A stretch of DNA of 64,000 bases from Mallotus nudiflorus (GCA_947683625.1 CANTUR010000344.1:434001-498000); one strand, 5' to 3'. Positions 25,354 through 38,499 are shown, numbered from the stretch's first letter. Notes: generated by a model from the sequence alone, not told the origin. Made by a program: numbers and translations.

Positions 25354-25701
25354 ATGGAAATGGATCAAGACAACCAATCTTTTGCTGCTGCTGCTGCTGC
25401 TGATGAACATGAACTCCTCCAGCGTAAAAAACTGAAAGAATTGCTAAAAACCAAAGAAGCCGAAGACGGTACGCTCATGTTTGAGACATTGAAGAAGTTC
25501 GAAAGATTAAAAATGATGAAGTCACAAAAGAAGAAGAAGAAGGAGAAGAAAACGAAGGCAAAAGAGGAGGACGATATAGAACATGCAGAAGTTAGCGTGG
25601 ATGACGAAACAATGTCAACCAAGAAAGATAACATGGTCATGGCCTACACCTATCAGGACACCTATTCATTTCCTTCTAGTCTTAGTGATTTCTTTTCATA
25701 A
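25354..25701 (+). CDS. Small ORF (115 aa) homologous to the C-terminal tail of the divergent NAT gene
   Basis: The first ATG of this open frame is 25354; the frame is open from 25282, after a TAA at 25279-25281. The product is acidic at the start, has a six-Ala run coded by repeated GCT, then a Lys-rich core and a Ser/Phe end. Residues around 36-43 read AEDGTLMF, identical to residues 734-741 of the divergent NAT protein. Flanking residues are similar (Lys-Thr-Lys before, Leu/Lys/Glu-rich after), and both proteins end with a TYS...S-type tail (KTYSVP...YLS versus DTYSFP...FFS). Within the identical octapeptide four codons differ only at silent third positions. No membrane segment is present. 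It could be a separate small gene, an alternative last exon, or a decaying duplicate of the tail. No known family is recognised. Confidence 0.5.
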   Translation: MEMDQDNQSFAAAAAADEHELLQRKKLKELLKTKEAEDGTLMFETLKKFERLKMMKSQKKKKKEKKTKAKEEDDIEHAEVSVDDETMSTKKDNMVMAYTYQDTYSFPSSLSDFFS

Positions 25702-25734
25702 TTATGCTGGTCCTTCGGGATCCAACATTAATTG

Positions 25735-25840
25735 TAAATATATATATGTATTTGAGTTATATGAGTTTTGTGATGGAGTGTGTAATGTTTTTAATCCGTG
25801 TGTATTTTGTATATTTCCAATAAAATTAAGTTCAGGTCAT
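25735..25840 (+). repeat. Block shared with the 3' flank of the first NAT gene (6158-6262)
   Basis: Begins 34 bp after the stop of the tail-like ORF and aligns in order with 6158-6262. This places the tail-like ORF upstream of DNA that follows the first NAT gene, consistent with one tandem duplication unit that includes it. AATAAAATTAAG here could also serve as a polyadenylation signal. Confidence 0.6.
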
Positions 25841-28130
25841 AACTTTGCACCTATTGGATCTGTTGTATAATATTTCCCAGGTCGATATTGAGTGGATTGT
25901 CATGGTGAATTTCGTTTTTGGGTCTAATCCTCCATGATGTGAACTCCTGATTATTTACATATATCATATGCAATGGAGGAAAATATGCAAACAAATTCAG
26001 ATAGTGTGCTTCTGCCTGGAAGTCACCAAATTGTCACTGGGTCGACATTTGCTCAGAACTGCCGGAATCCTACTACTCTGCTGGTTTCTTTGTAGTTAAT
26101 TAATCTGCGCTCCTCTGCCCTACAACTTTAAGATTTGGTGTCTTTTTACTTCTTCAAAATATTATTAGGTTACGAATAAAGATTCAGATCAGCTAACAAA
26201 AGCTATTATTACTTAAACAACATTTCAAAATTTTGAGAGACGTTTGACACCCTTAAATTCATACTTGAATCAGGTCAGATTAATTAAAATTTAATGAATT
26301 CTGAATATTGATAGTTTAAAAAAATGTATTATGGTGTTCTGTTAGATGACAAATCGCCGGTAATCCATGGATCAAGCTTTAGATCAGATTCCTACAAAGG
26401 ATAGCAAACTAAACAGTATGACAGTAAAAGCATAATGTTAATGCAATTGAAATTGTAGAGTATATCAACAAGTCTGCGGAACCGGTGACGTGAGAGTTTT
26501 GCACTCTTATACAATTACTTATGGCTATGAAATATCTAGACAATGACTGAAAAGAAAAAAAAAATCAGGAACTTCTCACAAAATTTCCATTTTTTTTTTT
26601 TCTCGTTGGTGATATGTTTACTTAAATGATGGAGACAATAATTCTAGTGCGCCATACTTATACTTTAGGGTTTACAAGTTCTAATAGCCATCACATCTCG
26701 TGATGTCACTGATCTACTACCAGATAAAAATTTTTGAAAGTGATTCTAATATTGCTTCTCATGATAATTAATATTTATTTTTTTAAAAAAAATTTAATTT
26801 TTTTAAATAAATTTTTTAGAATTTAAAATTTAAGAGTATTTAGATGAATTCATCGCACAAAAATTTAAACAATATAATTTATAAATAATTTTTTTCTTTT
26901 TTTTTAATAATTTAACTGAAAAAATATCCAAAAATATTATTGAATTTTATCATTTCCTATGAAGCACTGTAATTCTAGCGGGATATGGCACTAAATCATT
27001 TCTCATAATTAAATTGATCATTCTAAAAGTCTCTGTTTTATGATAACAAGCGACTTAGATAGAATTCACTATATGATTTCTTAACAGCAGATTTTATGTA
27101 CTAAATATATTATTAAAATAATTGCATTACGCAGCCTTTTTTAGTTGTGTTAAAAAAATATAAAATATTGAATATAAATTTTATTTTTTGCACTTCAAAA
27201 TAAAATTTAAATTTTACAATTCTCATTAAAATGTTGGGATAATTATATGATACCCACTCATGTATTAAGTACCGTGAGAGTGTTGTAACCCTTGCATCAC
27301 TATTTTGCCATTTACTGTGATTACGAGGTCTTAGTGGGAAGATTACTTTTTGCAAATTCTACTACGTCTATTTGGTGTATAGCATATTTAATTAGGCTAG
27401 GGATAGATACCAAACTGGCTAATTAAACTCTTGTTAACTATATGTTATAGACATCATCTATGTATTTTGCAGGAAAAAAAAAATCTTGAATACACGAATT
27501 TATATAGTTTGTCGCTTTCATTCTGAAAGAGACTGTTTTGTTTCTTCCCCAAGCATATTATTTCAATTTTATTTTGTTTATGATAGGTGTCTTTTTCCTT
27601 GCATAAATAAATATGTTTGCCTTCACTGATATTTGGTAATAATTTATATATATGTACATTAAATTAATTAAAGAGTGATACATATTTATTAATGTATATA
27701 TAATTAGGTCTGATCATGAGTTGGTTTGGATTTAGAATTGGTTTGATCAAAATAAAAAAAAACTGGTTAAATTTAAAATTGACTCGGACCAATCCGAGAT
27801 CATAGAAGAACCGGTTTGTGACCGATTCCATCGTTGGAAACATAAATCGCCAACTTTAGATTCGAACTGAATGGTTTTGATTTTGAATTGTCCAATAAAA
27901 AAAAGGGGTTTAAAATCTTATAGACCGGTGCAAATACAGTGGACACTTTCGTGAGGGTTGTAGAGGCCCAGACCTACCTCCTCAGCAAATTATATCATGG
28001 ACCATTATTTATATTGCAACATAGACTAGATCCATCTCACATATTAAGAACACGTTTTTTTTAATGATTTGTTGGTCAAGGAAGGATACTGTGAATGTGG
28101 ACTTCCTTAATTGGTCCAACTTTCTACTTT
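25841..28130. other. Non-coding AT-rich region
   Basis: No gene supported. About 27710-27920 holds a diverged repeat with GTTGGTTTGGATTTAGAATT and CCGGTTTGTGACCG words that looks like an old MITE, without defined ends. Otherwise I see only scattered short open frames and poly-A/T runs. Confidence 0.5.
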
Positions 28131-28204
28131 CTTTTTTTTAACAATGAAGGATATATTGATTAAAGAAGAGAATTACAGGCTTTGTCATGATTCAATAAAG
28201 CGAG
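28131..28204 (-). mobile_element. 3' end of a minus-strand LINE fragment
   Basis: A poly-T run at about 28131-28139 is the expected complement of a LINE poly-A tail, followed by about 65 bp joining directly to the CGAGT target-site copy of the LTR inserted at 28206. Across that insertion the LINE continues at 37591, where RNase H and zf-RVT remains are found on the minus strand. The link is inferred from position and strand. Confidence 0.45.
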
Positions 28205-28451
28205 TTGTAATAACTTTTTTTTTTAAAATTAATTTATTTTAACATGAGATATTCAATATTAATAAATTTAAAAGTTATATTTAAGTATTTCATTATTTTG
28301 TAGTTAATATTTATTATTTTATGTTTAATTATGATTTTCTACGTAAATATTTATTTCGAGACTTATTATTTTTGATAATTAATTTACGTTATTATTATCT
28401 TATGTGAGAATATTATTTATTATTGTGTGTTGTATATGTACATGTATGTGC

Positions 28452-28456
<5 letters not shown>

Positions 28457-28496
<40 letters not shown>
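28457..28496. repeat. (TA)n microsatellite
   Basis: TA dinucleotide run inside the oldest LTR of the nest, adjacent to TGTGTG/TGCATG words. Confidence 0.95.
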
Positions 28497-28499
<3 letters not shown>

Positions 28500-30726
28500 T
28501 GCATGTGTGTGGTGTGAATTTAATATTATATTATATAATATTATAAAATAAAGTTTTAGTAAATTATATTATATAGTTTATTGTTAATTATGTATATACA
28601 TATACCTAAAGAAAAAAAAATGTGAAAAGCATCATCTTCCTCGCGCGATCCCGTCTAGCTACTGTTACTGTGCCTCTCGACCATTTGTCGAACCGCCACC
28701 ATCCTCCATCGCCTTCTCCATCTTCCTACTGTTGTCTGCTACCTTCCTCTCCCTTCCCCGGCACTAGCAATATCACGACCCAAAACAGGAGCCATGACTG
28801 GTGCTAGGGAGCGGGAATTCTTTTGAATCCGGAACTCGTAGCAAGCCTTAAAATAAAATAAAATAAAACATGGAATAATAATAATAATAACATAAATAAA
28901 GTATTCTGTAGCGGAAATAAAATCATAAATATTGAAATAATAATCCACCAAATGAAATTAAATCGAACAACTCATCTCATATATAAATAAACTTTTAATA
29001 CAAATTCCAGTTCAAATCTTTAAAATATATAACTCACACAAATATAATACATAAAACTCCACAACTGTTTACAACTATTGCAGTGTCTAGATTATAAAAT
29101 AAGGCTCAGATAAGCAGTTTACATAATGAAGCCGGAACGGAAGAAATCCGACGTATGTGTCTGCTACTGAGGTTTGAAGACGATGACTCTCCTGAAAAAT
29201 AGTCAACGGAGGGGAGTCAGACCTTACTGAGTGAATTGTTATAATATATATACATGCATAACTAAATGGCAATGCACACAGTCAATAGTATTTATAATAA
29301 ATATATATACAGGCAATTACACACAGATGCAGCAAAATCATTTTTATATATTTTCTGAAAAATCACTGTTTATGAAGGATCAAATAAAACCCTAGAAAAT
29401 CGCAACCTCAAGACAGTGTTAGACAACACTCTAGCCATACAGGCTCACTTATTCCAAATATATTCACTTGTTCCATTTGGACAGTAGACTGACCCTGAGA
29501 CGCTAAGTCAACTGAGCTCCAGCAGTCTGATTGTCAATGTGATTGGCCCCGAAACACTTGGTCAACCGAGCTTTAGTAATCACACTCTCAAATCATTTCT
29601 CACACATCAAATCAAATCCAATCAATCTAATCATAATCCACAAATAGGTTAGTAATGAAGCCTAAATGCTATCAGCGTACCGGTACGTACTCGGTCCTAG
29701 TGCTGCCCACTAGGTAGCACGTTCTATTGATATCCTTCATTAATATATATAAAACATACATTCATAAATAAATGAGGCATGAATTTCAATAGAATAACAA
29801 CGTAAACCATATATATATATATACTAGAAATATACCAAAAGTAAACCAGCTAAATTTCGAGTATATATATGTCAAATAAATCCAATATAATTGTAAAATA
29901 AACTAAAAATATATTTAAAAACATTTTAAGTATAAATGTTTAATAAAACATGCATATAATTTAAAATATATCAAAATATACCAAAAATAAACCAAAAATA
30001 AACCTAAGTACTAATTAAATCATTTATGCATATTTTATCAAAATAAACCATACATTTCTAAAACATGCACCCTAAAACATATATATATAAAATAATAACT
30101 CACTGTTATTGAGCTCCATGAGATGGGTCCAACGAGTCTGGTCCACTAGGTCTCGGTCTCAGCATAACTAAACAAACAAATGATGATAGAAATCAGAATA
30201 AATCTAACAGAAGTTCTAAAGACTCGATCTAGAATACTAGACATAGAATTAAAATCAGAATTCGACCGGACATCATGTTTTATGAGAATTCTACCGAAAA
30301 TCCGACAGAACCTCCCCTGTAAAACAGACATCTCTCTATTCAAAGAGTAGAGCCGGTCCTGCAAAGAAACACTCTTCGAACAAATTCAATTCACAACCAT
30401 AATCTCTCGGTTAGACTTCAAACTATAATTCATAGACCGAGGTTCACAATTCACAGAACAATTATAAAAATACCAAAAATGCCCTTTTATAATAAAAATA
30501 CATTTTATAAATCCAATTTACATAATTAACCCTAAAACACATTAAAACCGATAAAAACTCATTTATTTAGAAAAATCTATATTATATATATAATTTGAAA
30601 ATAATTTACGAAAAATAGTTTTAATTAGTTAAAAATAATAAATAATTTGTAGAAATCATTTTTTACCTTAAATAACTAATAAAACCAATTTAATTACATT
30701 TTTAACCAATTTAGTGTCAAATTACC

Positions 30727-33700
30727 TGTCACGACCCAAAACAGGGGCCATGACCGGCGCTAGGGAATGGGAATTCTTTCGAATCCGGAACCCGTAGCAA
30801 GCCTAAAAAAAAAAAAAAAAAAATCATGCCATAACAACAGTAATCATATAATATGCAGCAAAAATAAAAATCATAAATATAATGATAACACTTCATCATT
30901 GGATTTGAATCAAATCTCATTACATATATAAAATCTCTTTAATACAAATCCAGTTTCAACATAATACATCTCTTTTAAAATAAAATACATGAAATCCACT
31001 ACTTTAATTCACAACTACTGCAGTGTCTAGATAAAATAAATAAGACTCAAGTAGACAATTTACATAAAGAAGCCGGGGCGGAAGAAATCCGGCGTATCGA
31101 CCTGCTACTGAGGTCTGAAAAAGTTGACTCTCCTGAAAAATAGTCAACGGAGGGGAGTCAGACCTCACTGAGTGAATTACTATAATATATACATACACAC
31201 TAAGTGATAATGCATACAGTCAACGGTATATATATAATATGTATATATACAGACAATTGCACACAGATGCAATAAAATCATTTTATATATTTTCATTAAA
31301 AATCATCTTTTATGAAGGATCACATAGAACCCTAGAATATCGCAACCTCAGAAAAATAGTGTTAAACAACACTCTAGCCACATAAGCTCACTTATTCCAA
31401 AATATATCCACTTAATCCATTTAGACAGTAGACTGGCCCCGAGACACTAAGTCAACCGAGCTCCAGCAGTCTGACTGCCAGTGTGATTGGCCCCGAGACA
31501 CTTGGTCAACCGAGCTCCAGCAATCACACCCCAAACCACATCTCACACATCAAATAATCATAATCAATCAATATCCACAAATAAGTTAGTATTATAGCCT
31601 AAATACTATAGGCGTACCGGTACGTACTCGGTCCTAGTGCTGCCCACTAGGTAGCACGTTCTATCGATATCCTTCATTAATAAATAAATCATTCATTCAC
31701 AAAAATAAATGATGCATGAATTTAAATGAAACAACAATATAAACCATATATATACCGGAAATATACCAAAAGTAAACCAGGTATATTTCAAATATATATA
31801 TGTCAAATGAATTCAATCAAATCATAAATTAAGTTGGAAATATATTTAAAAACATTTTAAATATATTTTATTTACAAAACATGCATATGATTTAATATAT
31901 ACCAAAAATATACTTAAATACAAATCACATTATTTATGCATTCTAATCAAAATAAAACATATATTTCTAAATCATGCACCCTAAGCATATATATATAGTA
32001 TAGTAACTCACCTAATGCGCTCCACGAGACGGGTCCGACAGGCCTGGTCCACTAGCCCTCGGTCTCGGCGCAACTAAATAAGAAATAAGTAATCGACATC
32101 AGAATAAACCTAACAGAAATCCTAGAATTCAATCTAGAGTATTAAACACAGAATCGGAATTTAGGGTTCGACTGGACATCACGTTTTACGAGAATTCTAC
32201 TGACAATCCGGCAGAACCTCCCCTATAAAACGGACATCTCTCTACTCAAAAGAGTAGAGCCGACCCTGCAAAGAAATACACTTCGAGAAATAGGCTCAAC
32301 ACAATCAAAATCCCACGGTCGGACTCCAAACTACAGTCCACCGACCGGGGTCCACAAACACAGAATAATTCCAGATATACCAAAAATATCCTTAAATCAC
32401 AAAAATACATTTTATAAGTAGAAATTACATAATTAACCTTTAAACACTGTAAAAACCGAATAAAACTCATTTTATTAGAAAAATCGTATATTATATATAT
32501 AATTGAAAATAATTCACGAAAAATAGTTTTAATTAGTTAAAAACACTAAATAATTTATAGAAATCATTTTTATACCTTAAATAACTATTAAAACCAATTA
32601 AATTACATTTTTAGCCAATTTAGGGTAAAATTACCAAAATACCCCTATATATATAAATATACTATAATTACTTCAAAAATTCACCAAAAATCATACAATT
32701 ATCCAAAATTAATTTTCTCAACATATTTATCAATAATTAAACTCAATTAACCAATTAAATTCAATTAAAAATACATTTAACCCTAATTTTCCAAATTCAC
32801 ATAAACTTCAATAATTAAAAATAAATACTTAAAAATTCATAAAAATTCCAAATAAATTCCTATAATTCATTTCAACACCCAATTCAACCATAAACTCCAA
32901 TTTAATAATTTAAATAATTAATTTCCAAAAATTAGAAAATAATATTAAAATATTCAAAAATACCCAAAAATCCAAAAAATCTCCAAAAATTCTACAAAAA
33001 TTCATACATGTAGATTAAGCTACTAGGATCAAAATTTGTGAAGGGAGTTTTCATGAATCATCCAATTCGAAGCTTAAAAAAATCAAAAACCCCAATAGGC
33101 CGAAATTGACAAAATCGAAACCTAAGCAATTCTAGACCATTTTAGCTCAAACCAAAGCTAGAATCATACTCACCGGAGCTCAAGGAGAAGAAAGAGACCG
33201 GCGATGTCGAAAATGGTGGCCGGAATCGGCGTGATCGATGGTGGATCGATTTTCGGCTTCTCCGGCCAAAATCGACTTCCAGACGCCGGAAACGGCTACT
33301 TCAGGCGGCGGAAATGGTTGGGGAAGGCGGTGGCGCACCGGAAGGCACTCCCACGGTGAAGAAACGGCGTGACAGACGTCCGGACGGCGAGGAGAAGGAT
33401 CGGGAGGAAGAAGGAGACTCGGGGGCAAATGTGTAATTTTCCAAACTTTTGATTTTTTGATGTATATATGTATATATATATACTTTACACTATATAATAA
33501 AATAATATTAAATTACACACATCAAATATTCACCACACACATAAAATTTAATATTTTAATAATTTATACTAAATAAAATTAATTAAATAACAATAAAACA
33601 AATAAATAACTAATAAAATATTAGGGTAATAATAAACCCTAATTAAATAAATATACACACATGTAGGCTTTATTTAGTATTTTAAAAATACGTATGATTC

Positions 33701-33936
33701 CATGCAAGTTCGAAAATATATTTAAAATAATTAATATTAAAATATTTACGTGAAAATTTCCCTGAAAATGCAAGTCCCGGGAAAATTTTACGTAAAGTAC
33801 TGTAGATAAAACATAGTATTAAAAATAGGTTTTAAATACATATTAACTCGTAAAAATATCATATAATATACAAAAATTATTGACACTGCATATCCCGGTA
33901 CAGTATAAAAATATTTTAAAAACACGGGATATTACA
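30727..33936 (-). mobile_element. Young Tekay-type solo LTR, innermost of a triple nest
   Basis: 3210 bp from TGTCACGACCC to GGGATATTACA on the + strand, flanked by a perfect 5-bp target-site duplication TTACC (30722-30726 and 33937-33941). The host LTR sequence resumes on the other side (CAAAATACCCCTATATATA). It is very similar throughout to the LTR of the element at 56999, so both belong to the same recent subfamily. No internal region is present. Confidence 0.95.
31431..31528 (-). repeat. Two-unit tandem repeat inside the LTR
   Basis: Two units share TTGGCCCCGAGACACT or CTGGCCCCGAGACACT, then GTCAACCGAGCTCCAGCA, about 55 bp apart. Corresponding two-unit arrays occur at about 29486-29585, 44100-44205 and 57700-57803. 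The older LTR copies carry three or four diverged units at the equivalent place. Confidence 0.8.
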
Positions 33937-36900
33937 TTACCAAAATACCCCTATATATATAAATTCACTAAAATTAATCAAAAATTCACCAAAAATAGTA
34001 TAATTACTCAAAATTAATTTTATCAACATATAATTCAATAATATCAATAAATATACTCAATTAACCAATTAATTTCAATTAAACACATAATTAACCTAAT
34101 TTTTCAAAATTACATAAACTTAATAAATTCCAAATAAATATATAAAATTCACAAAAATTACCAATAAATTTCTAAAATGCATTTCAACACCTATAATTAC
34201 CATAAAACACAATTTCATAATTTAATTAATTAATTTTCGAAAATTAGAAAATAATAATAAAATAATCAAAAATTCCCAAAAATCAAAATAAATTCTAAAA
34301 ATTTCAAAAAAATTCATAGAGGTATATTAAGCTACTAAGATCAAATTTTGTGAAGGAAGTTTACTTGAATCAATCAAATTGAAGCTCAAAAAAATTCAGA
34401 AACCCTAAATGGCCAAAATTGAGAAATTAAAACCTAGGAAAATCTAGACCATTTTAAGTGAAACAAAGCTTTAAATCACACTCATCATAGCTTAAGGAGA
34501 AGATAGAGATTGGTGGCATTGAATTTGGTGGCCGAAAATGACTTGATCGAAGTTGACTTCAAGTTTCGGCCTCTTTAGAAAAATCCGGCAAAAACATGTC
34601 AGAAATGGGTGCTTCAGGCGTCGGGAATGGCTGGAAAGGGAGGAGGAAGGAGGAGAGGCACACCTATGGCAAGGAAATCAGCTGGAAATGGCCAGAAATG
34701 GTGGAAGGGGCGTGAAAAGGAAAAATGAAGGAGATAATGACAGTTTGGTAAATAATGCAAACTTTATAATTTTGATAATAAATTATGTATATATGTATAT
34801 ATATATATATCCACACTTATATTATAATATTATATATATTCCCACACACAAATAATTCTCACTATATAAATATTTTAATATATATAATAATTTATACACT
34901 TAAAATTAATTAATTAATATTAAAACTAAATAATAAAATTAAGGAAAGTAATTAAACCCCAATTAATTTAAATAAATACACATATATACATTTTATTTAG
35001 CACTTAAAATTATATATGAGTTCATGCAAATTCATAAAACTAGTCAAAATAATTAGTATTAAATTATTTATGTCTTAATTTTGCCGAAAATATAATTCCC
35101 GAGAAAATTTTATGTAAAGAACTTAAAATAATATAAAATAATTAAAATTAGCTTTAATAAATAACAGCTCATAAAAATATCATAAATATGTATAAAAATT
35201 ATTAACACTGTATATCTCGATACAGTTCAAAATTATTTAGAAACTCGGGATATTACAGGCAACGCAGAGAAACGGAGGAAGCTGAAAATCACCATTAAAA
35301 TCGGCCAAGCTCCGTCCGGTCACCATTTCACGTCATTCCAGTGTCATTCTCCTCCTCTTGCACCGGTGAGACCCATTCCAAGCTTAGTTTGAGTTTTGAT
35401 CTTCGTTTGGTTGAGTTTTAGTTGATTTTTTGTTTTGAGCTCTAGGGTTTCAAAATTTTTTTAAGCTTGATCTAGCTTGATTCTTGCAAAATCCTTTCAT
35501 AAATATGATTCCTAGTAGCTCAATCTACCTCTATGAATTTTTTTTTATGATTTTTGGAATTTATTTTTATTTTTGTGAATTTTTGAATATTTTATTATTA
35601 TTTTATTAATTTTCATAAATTAATTATTAAAATTATAAATTTTGTATAATTAGTGATGATATGAGTTCATATTAATTTTAGAATAAAGAAAATAATTTTT
35701 AAGGATATTATATAATTTTTATGAATTTTTATAGTTTATGTCAAAATTGAATACTTAAATTAGAGTTGGATTTTTGATGGAATAATGGTTTTAATATGTG
35801 TTTTAATTAATATTAATAATATATATGTTGAGAAAATAATTTATATGCATTTTTATAATTTTTAGGGAATTTTTGAGTAATAATAGTATATTATGTATAT
35901 TTTTGTATTATAAGGGTAAAAATATAATTTTGTGCTAATTATAGCTAAATAATATATTGCAGTTGATTTTAATAATATTTAAGGAATTAAAAGGATTTTT
36001 ACAAATTATTTACTATTTTTGACTAATTAATACTAATTTTCAAAAATTATTTTCAAATAATATATTATATATTATTTTAGGTACTAAAATGGGTTTTAAA
36101 TTAATTTTATTATATAATGAAAATATTTAAGTAATTAAATGTGAATTTTATCAATTAGAATTAAATTGTGATGTTTGGTTGGATTGTGAACTCGGTCCAG
36201 CTAAGTGTAGTATTGGAAAGCTGACCCGAGTATGGTTGAGTGTGAATACTAGAAGTGTGTTTTTCTATGCAAAAATGGCTCTACCTATGGTAGAGAGATG
36301 TCTGTTTTACATGGGAGACTCATCTGAAATTTCGATAGATTTTCTCATAAAACGTGACATCTTCCGTAATTTCCTAACATAAATTAGGGAATTCTAATCT
36401 ATCGAATCTTATCCAGTTTTTCCGAGTCATTCTAGAGTCTTGTAATTTTATTAATTTCCCTTCTTATTCCATAAGTATGATTTTAAAAATAAATATGTTA
36501 TTTTTTTAGAGAGTTCCAAAGTGGGAGCTTCTAGATTGAGGCAAACGCGCGGTCGTCATTTATCTCGCTCCTCCTGTAAGTTAATGAATTGATCTGTGTG
36601 TGTGTTTTCTTTAAAATTGCATGCGCTCATATTTTTAGTATTATTTACATTATCGAGAATTTTCATTGTAACATATTTATTTATTTCAAATTTATTTTGA
36701 GAAATTTTGGTAAAATGGGCTACGTGGTGGGTTTCTCCAGGACTGTGTGCGCATGGTGGAGATTGAGAGATGGATCCAAAATATGTGCAACTTATGGTTA
36801 TAAACTGGGACGGGTGCCTCGGTGGAAGCCTCTGCTCTCGGGGACCGCCAATGATATGAAAAGTTAAAAATGGACTGGGATGGGTGCCTTGGTGGATGCC

Positions 36901-37595
36901 TTAGCTCTCAGGGACTACTAATGCCATGTGTTTGGATTAAGTGGATGACTGCGGCTTGGTGCCTCAGTTGATGCTTTTGCTCTCGGGGATCAGCAGTCTA
37001 GTTGGATTAAGTGAGCCCAGTTAGCTATTTAGAATTGGGTTAGGGTTTTATCGAGATTTTTCAAAAGCTGCATATGTATATATATTATAAATTATTTTTG
37101 CTATATCTATATGGTTTTCAAAAATGTTTTCAAACCGTACAGTTCTTTTATTAACTTACTCAGTGAGGTCTTGACTCCCCTCAATTTATTTTTTTTTCAT
37201 GAGTTTAGGACTTTTCCGTTAGGCCTACTTTTCTTCATCGTGTAGCATCATCACTGGCTATTCTGCGTAGGTTTACTTAGTTATGTCATGTTTACTTTTG
37301 TGTACTGCAATAGAGAAAACTGTCTAATTGAATATTTTATTTGGGAGTATCATGTACTTATGATATTGTATAATTGATGTTTATTTACATTATGTACTAC
37401 AATGCTATGGTTTAAATTATATTAATAAAAATCAGTTTGATAATGTACATTGTAATTTAAATATTTATTGTAAGGTTTCAAAGTTTTTTTTAATTCCGCA
37501 TTTTCTTTTAAGGCTTTCTACGGGATTCGACAACTTTATGCTTTCTCATTCCTTAGTGCCGATCACATGCCCTGAGTTTGGGTTGTGACACGAGC

Positions 37596-38480
37596 AATTG
37601 AGGGTGAACATTAAAACTTTGGTCTAACAGAAGAACACTTTCTTCGTATTTAGCTAGCCAATCAACACTTTATTAGTTGATCTTTGGATGAAGTGTAGAC
37701 TTATATTTTGACATTATAGCAGAATATTCTTTACGTCTATGACCAAAGCTTCTATCTCCCACGAAATTACATCGCACCCTGCATTGCAAGCTTTAATAGT
37801 CACCTGACAATCTGATTCCACTTGGAAATTTTGATTTGGGAAATGCTGGGCATAATAAAGGCTCTCCTGTAATGTCATGACTTCAATTTGCAATGAAAAA
37901 GAACTATGGGAAATCTGAGAATATAAATGCATTGCCTTCCTATTATCATCCTCCTTAGTAGAGTTGTCCATTGAGACAAGTTTGTGATTGTTGGATATGG
38001 TGAAGGATGAACAAACAACAAAGAATTAACTGAAAGCCACAAACTTTAAATTTTCTTAATAATCAGTCTAGGTTCCTCCAGCTTGTCATTAAAGATTTTA
38101 TTGTTCCTAGCCTTCCATATAAACCAGCATATCCCTACAATAAGATTAAGTAACTCAAGCTGCCCACTTTTCTATAACATATTATAAGTTTATGAACACT
38201 AATTAGTAAAAGAGCCAAAACCCATGGAATTTAGGATATATCCTAGAGAGCTTGCATACCATATGAGCTTTGAATTATTATATAAGAACAAAAGATGTTC
38301 CAAAGTTTCATAAGGATGAGAGCATCTGGGACATAATGGAGCTTGACTACACCCTTAATGATGTAAGCCCTCCCCAGTTGGCAGCCCATTATGCAAACAT
38401 CACCAGATGAAGGTTTTAAATTTAGGGGGAGTGTGGAGTGACCTTTCCATCTTCCAACATTGCTTATATGTTTATGTTTT
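37596..38480 (-). pseudogene. L1-like LINE ORF2 remnant (zf-RVT and RNase H)
   Basis: On the minus strand, 38440-38160 encodes fragments typical of the zinc-binding region after plant LINE reverse transcriptase: PKFKTFIWRCLHNGLPTG, a CPRC...ETLEHLL segment and ICWFIWKARNNKIFN. At 37971-37714 an open piece contains QVESDCQVTIKACN, an RNase H-like motif seen at the end of such ORFs. Stops and frameshifts break the frame. The reverse-transcriptase core is absent. The 3' tail was probably separated by the LTR at 28206-37590. Confidence 0.65.
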
Positions 38481-38499
38481 ATGCATAGCTGTCAAACTT

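Larger units (their letters stand above)
28771..35257 (-). mobile_element. Tekay-type solo LTR (sense on - strand), nested, itself split
   Basis: On the + strand it reads TATCACGACCC (the terminal TG has become TA) to GGGATATTACA. Flanks AGCAA (28766-28770) and GGCAA (35258-35262) are a probable target-site duplication with one change. Without the LTR inserted at 30727-33936 it is about 3.27 kb. It lies in opposite orientation inside the 28206-37590 LTR. Confidence 0.85.
28206..37590 (+). mobile_element. Tekay-type solo LTR (sense on + strand), split by a nested LTR
   Basis: Starts TGTAATAACT and ends GGTTGTGACA, the inverse arrangement of the other LTRs in the window. Flanks are CGAGT (28201-28205) and CGAGC (37591-37595), a 5-bp target-site duplication with one mismatch. 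Removing the nested insertion at 28771-35257 leaves about 2.9 kb. The right part matches the reverse complement of the other copies: the TCCTAGTAGCTCAATCTAC block, the GTAGAGAGATGTCTGTTTTAC block and the CTCAGTGAGGTCTTGACTCC block. It is the oldest of the three LTRs here. No internal coding sequence remains, so it is a solo LTR. Confidence 0.8.

Noticed and set aside
28622..28807. Short + strand ORF near the start of the LTR nest
   Set aside because: It crosses the boundary of the inserted LTR at 28771, so it is not a real gene.
31431..31528. CRISPR-like direct repeats
   Set aside because: Two long diverged units inside a plant LTR, with no array structure; CRISPR is not expected in this genome.
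32246..32470. 74-codon minus-strand frame that recurs near 44946 and 58523
   Set aside because: It recurs because it is part of the LTR; no coding signature beyond shared descent was seen.
36179..36867. Small + strand frames between 36.1 and 36.9 kb
   Set aside because: They lie inside the inverted solo LTR and match non-coding LTR blocks of the other copies.
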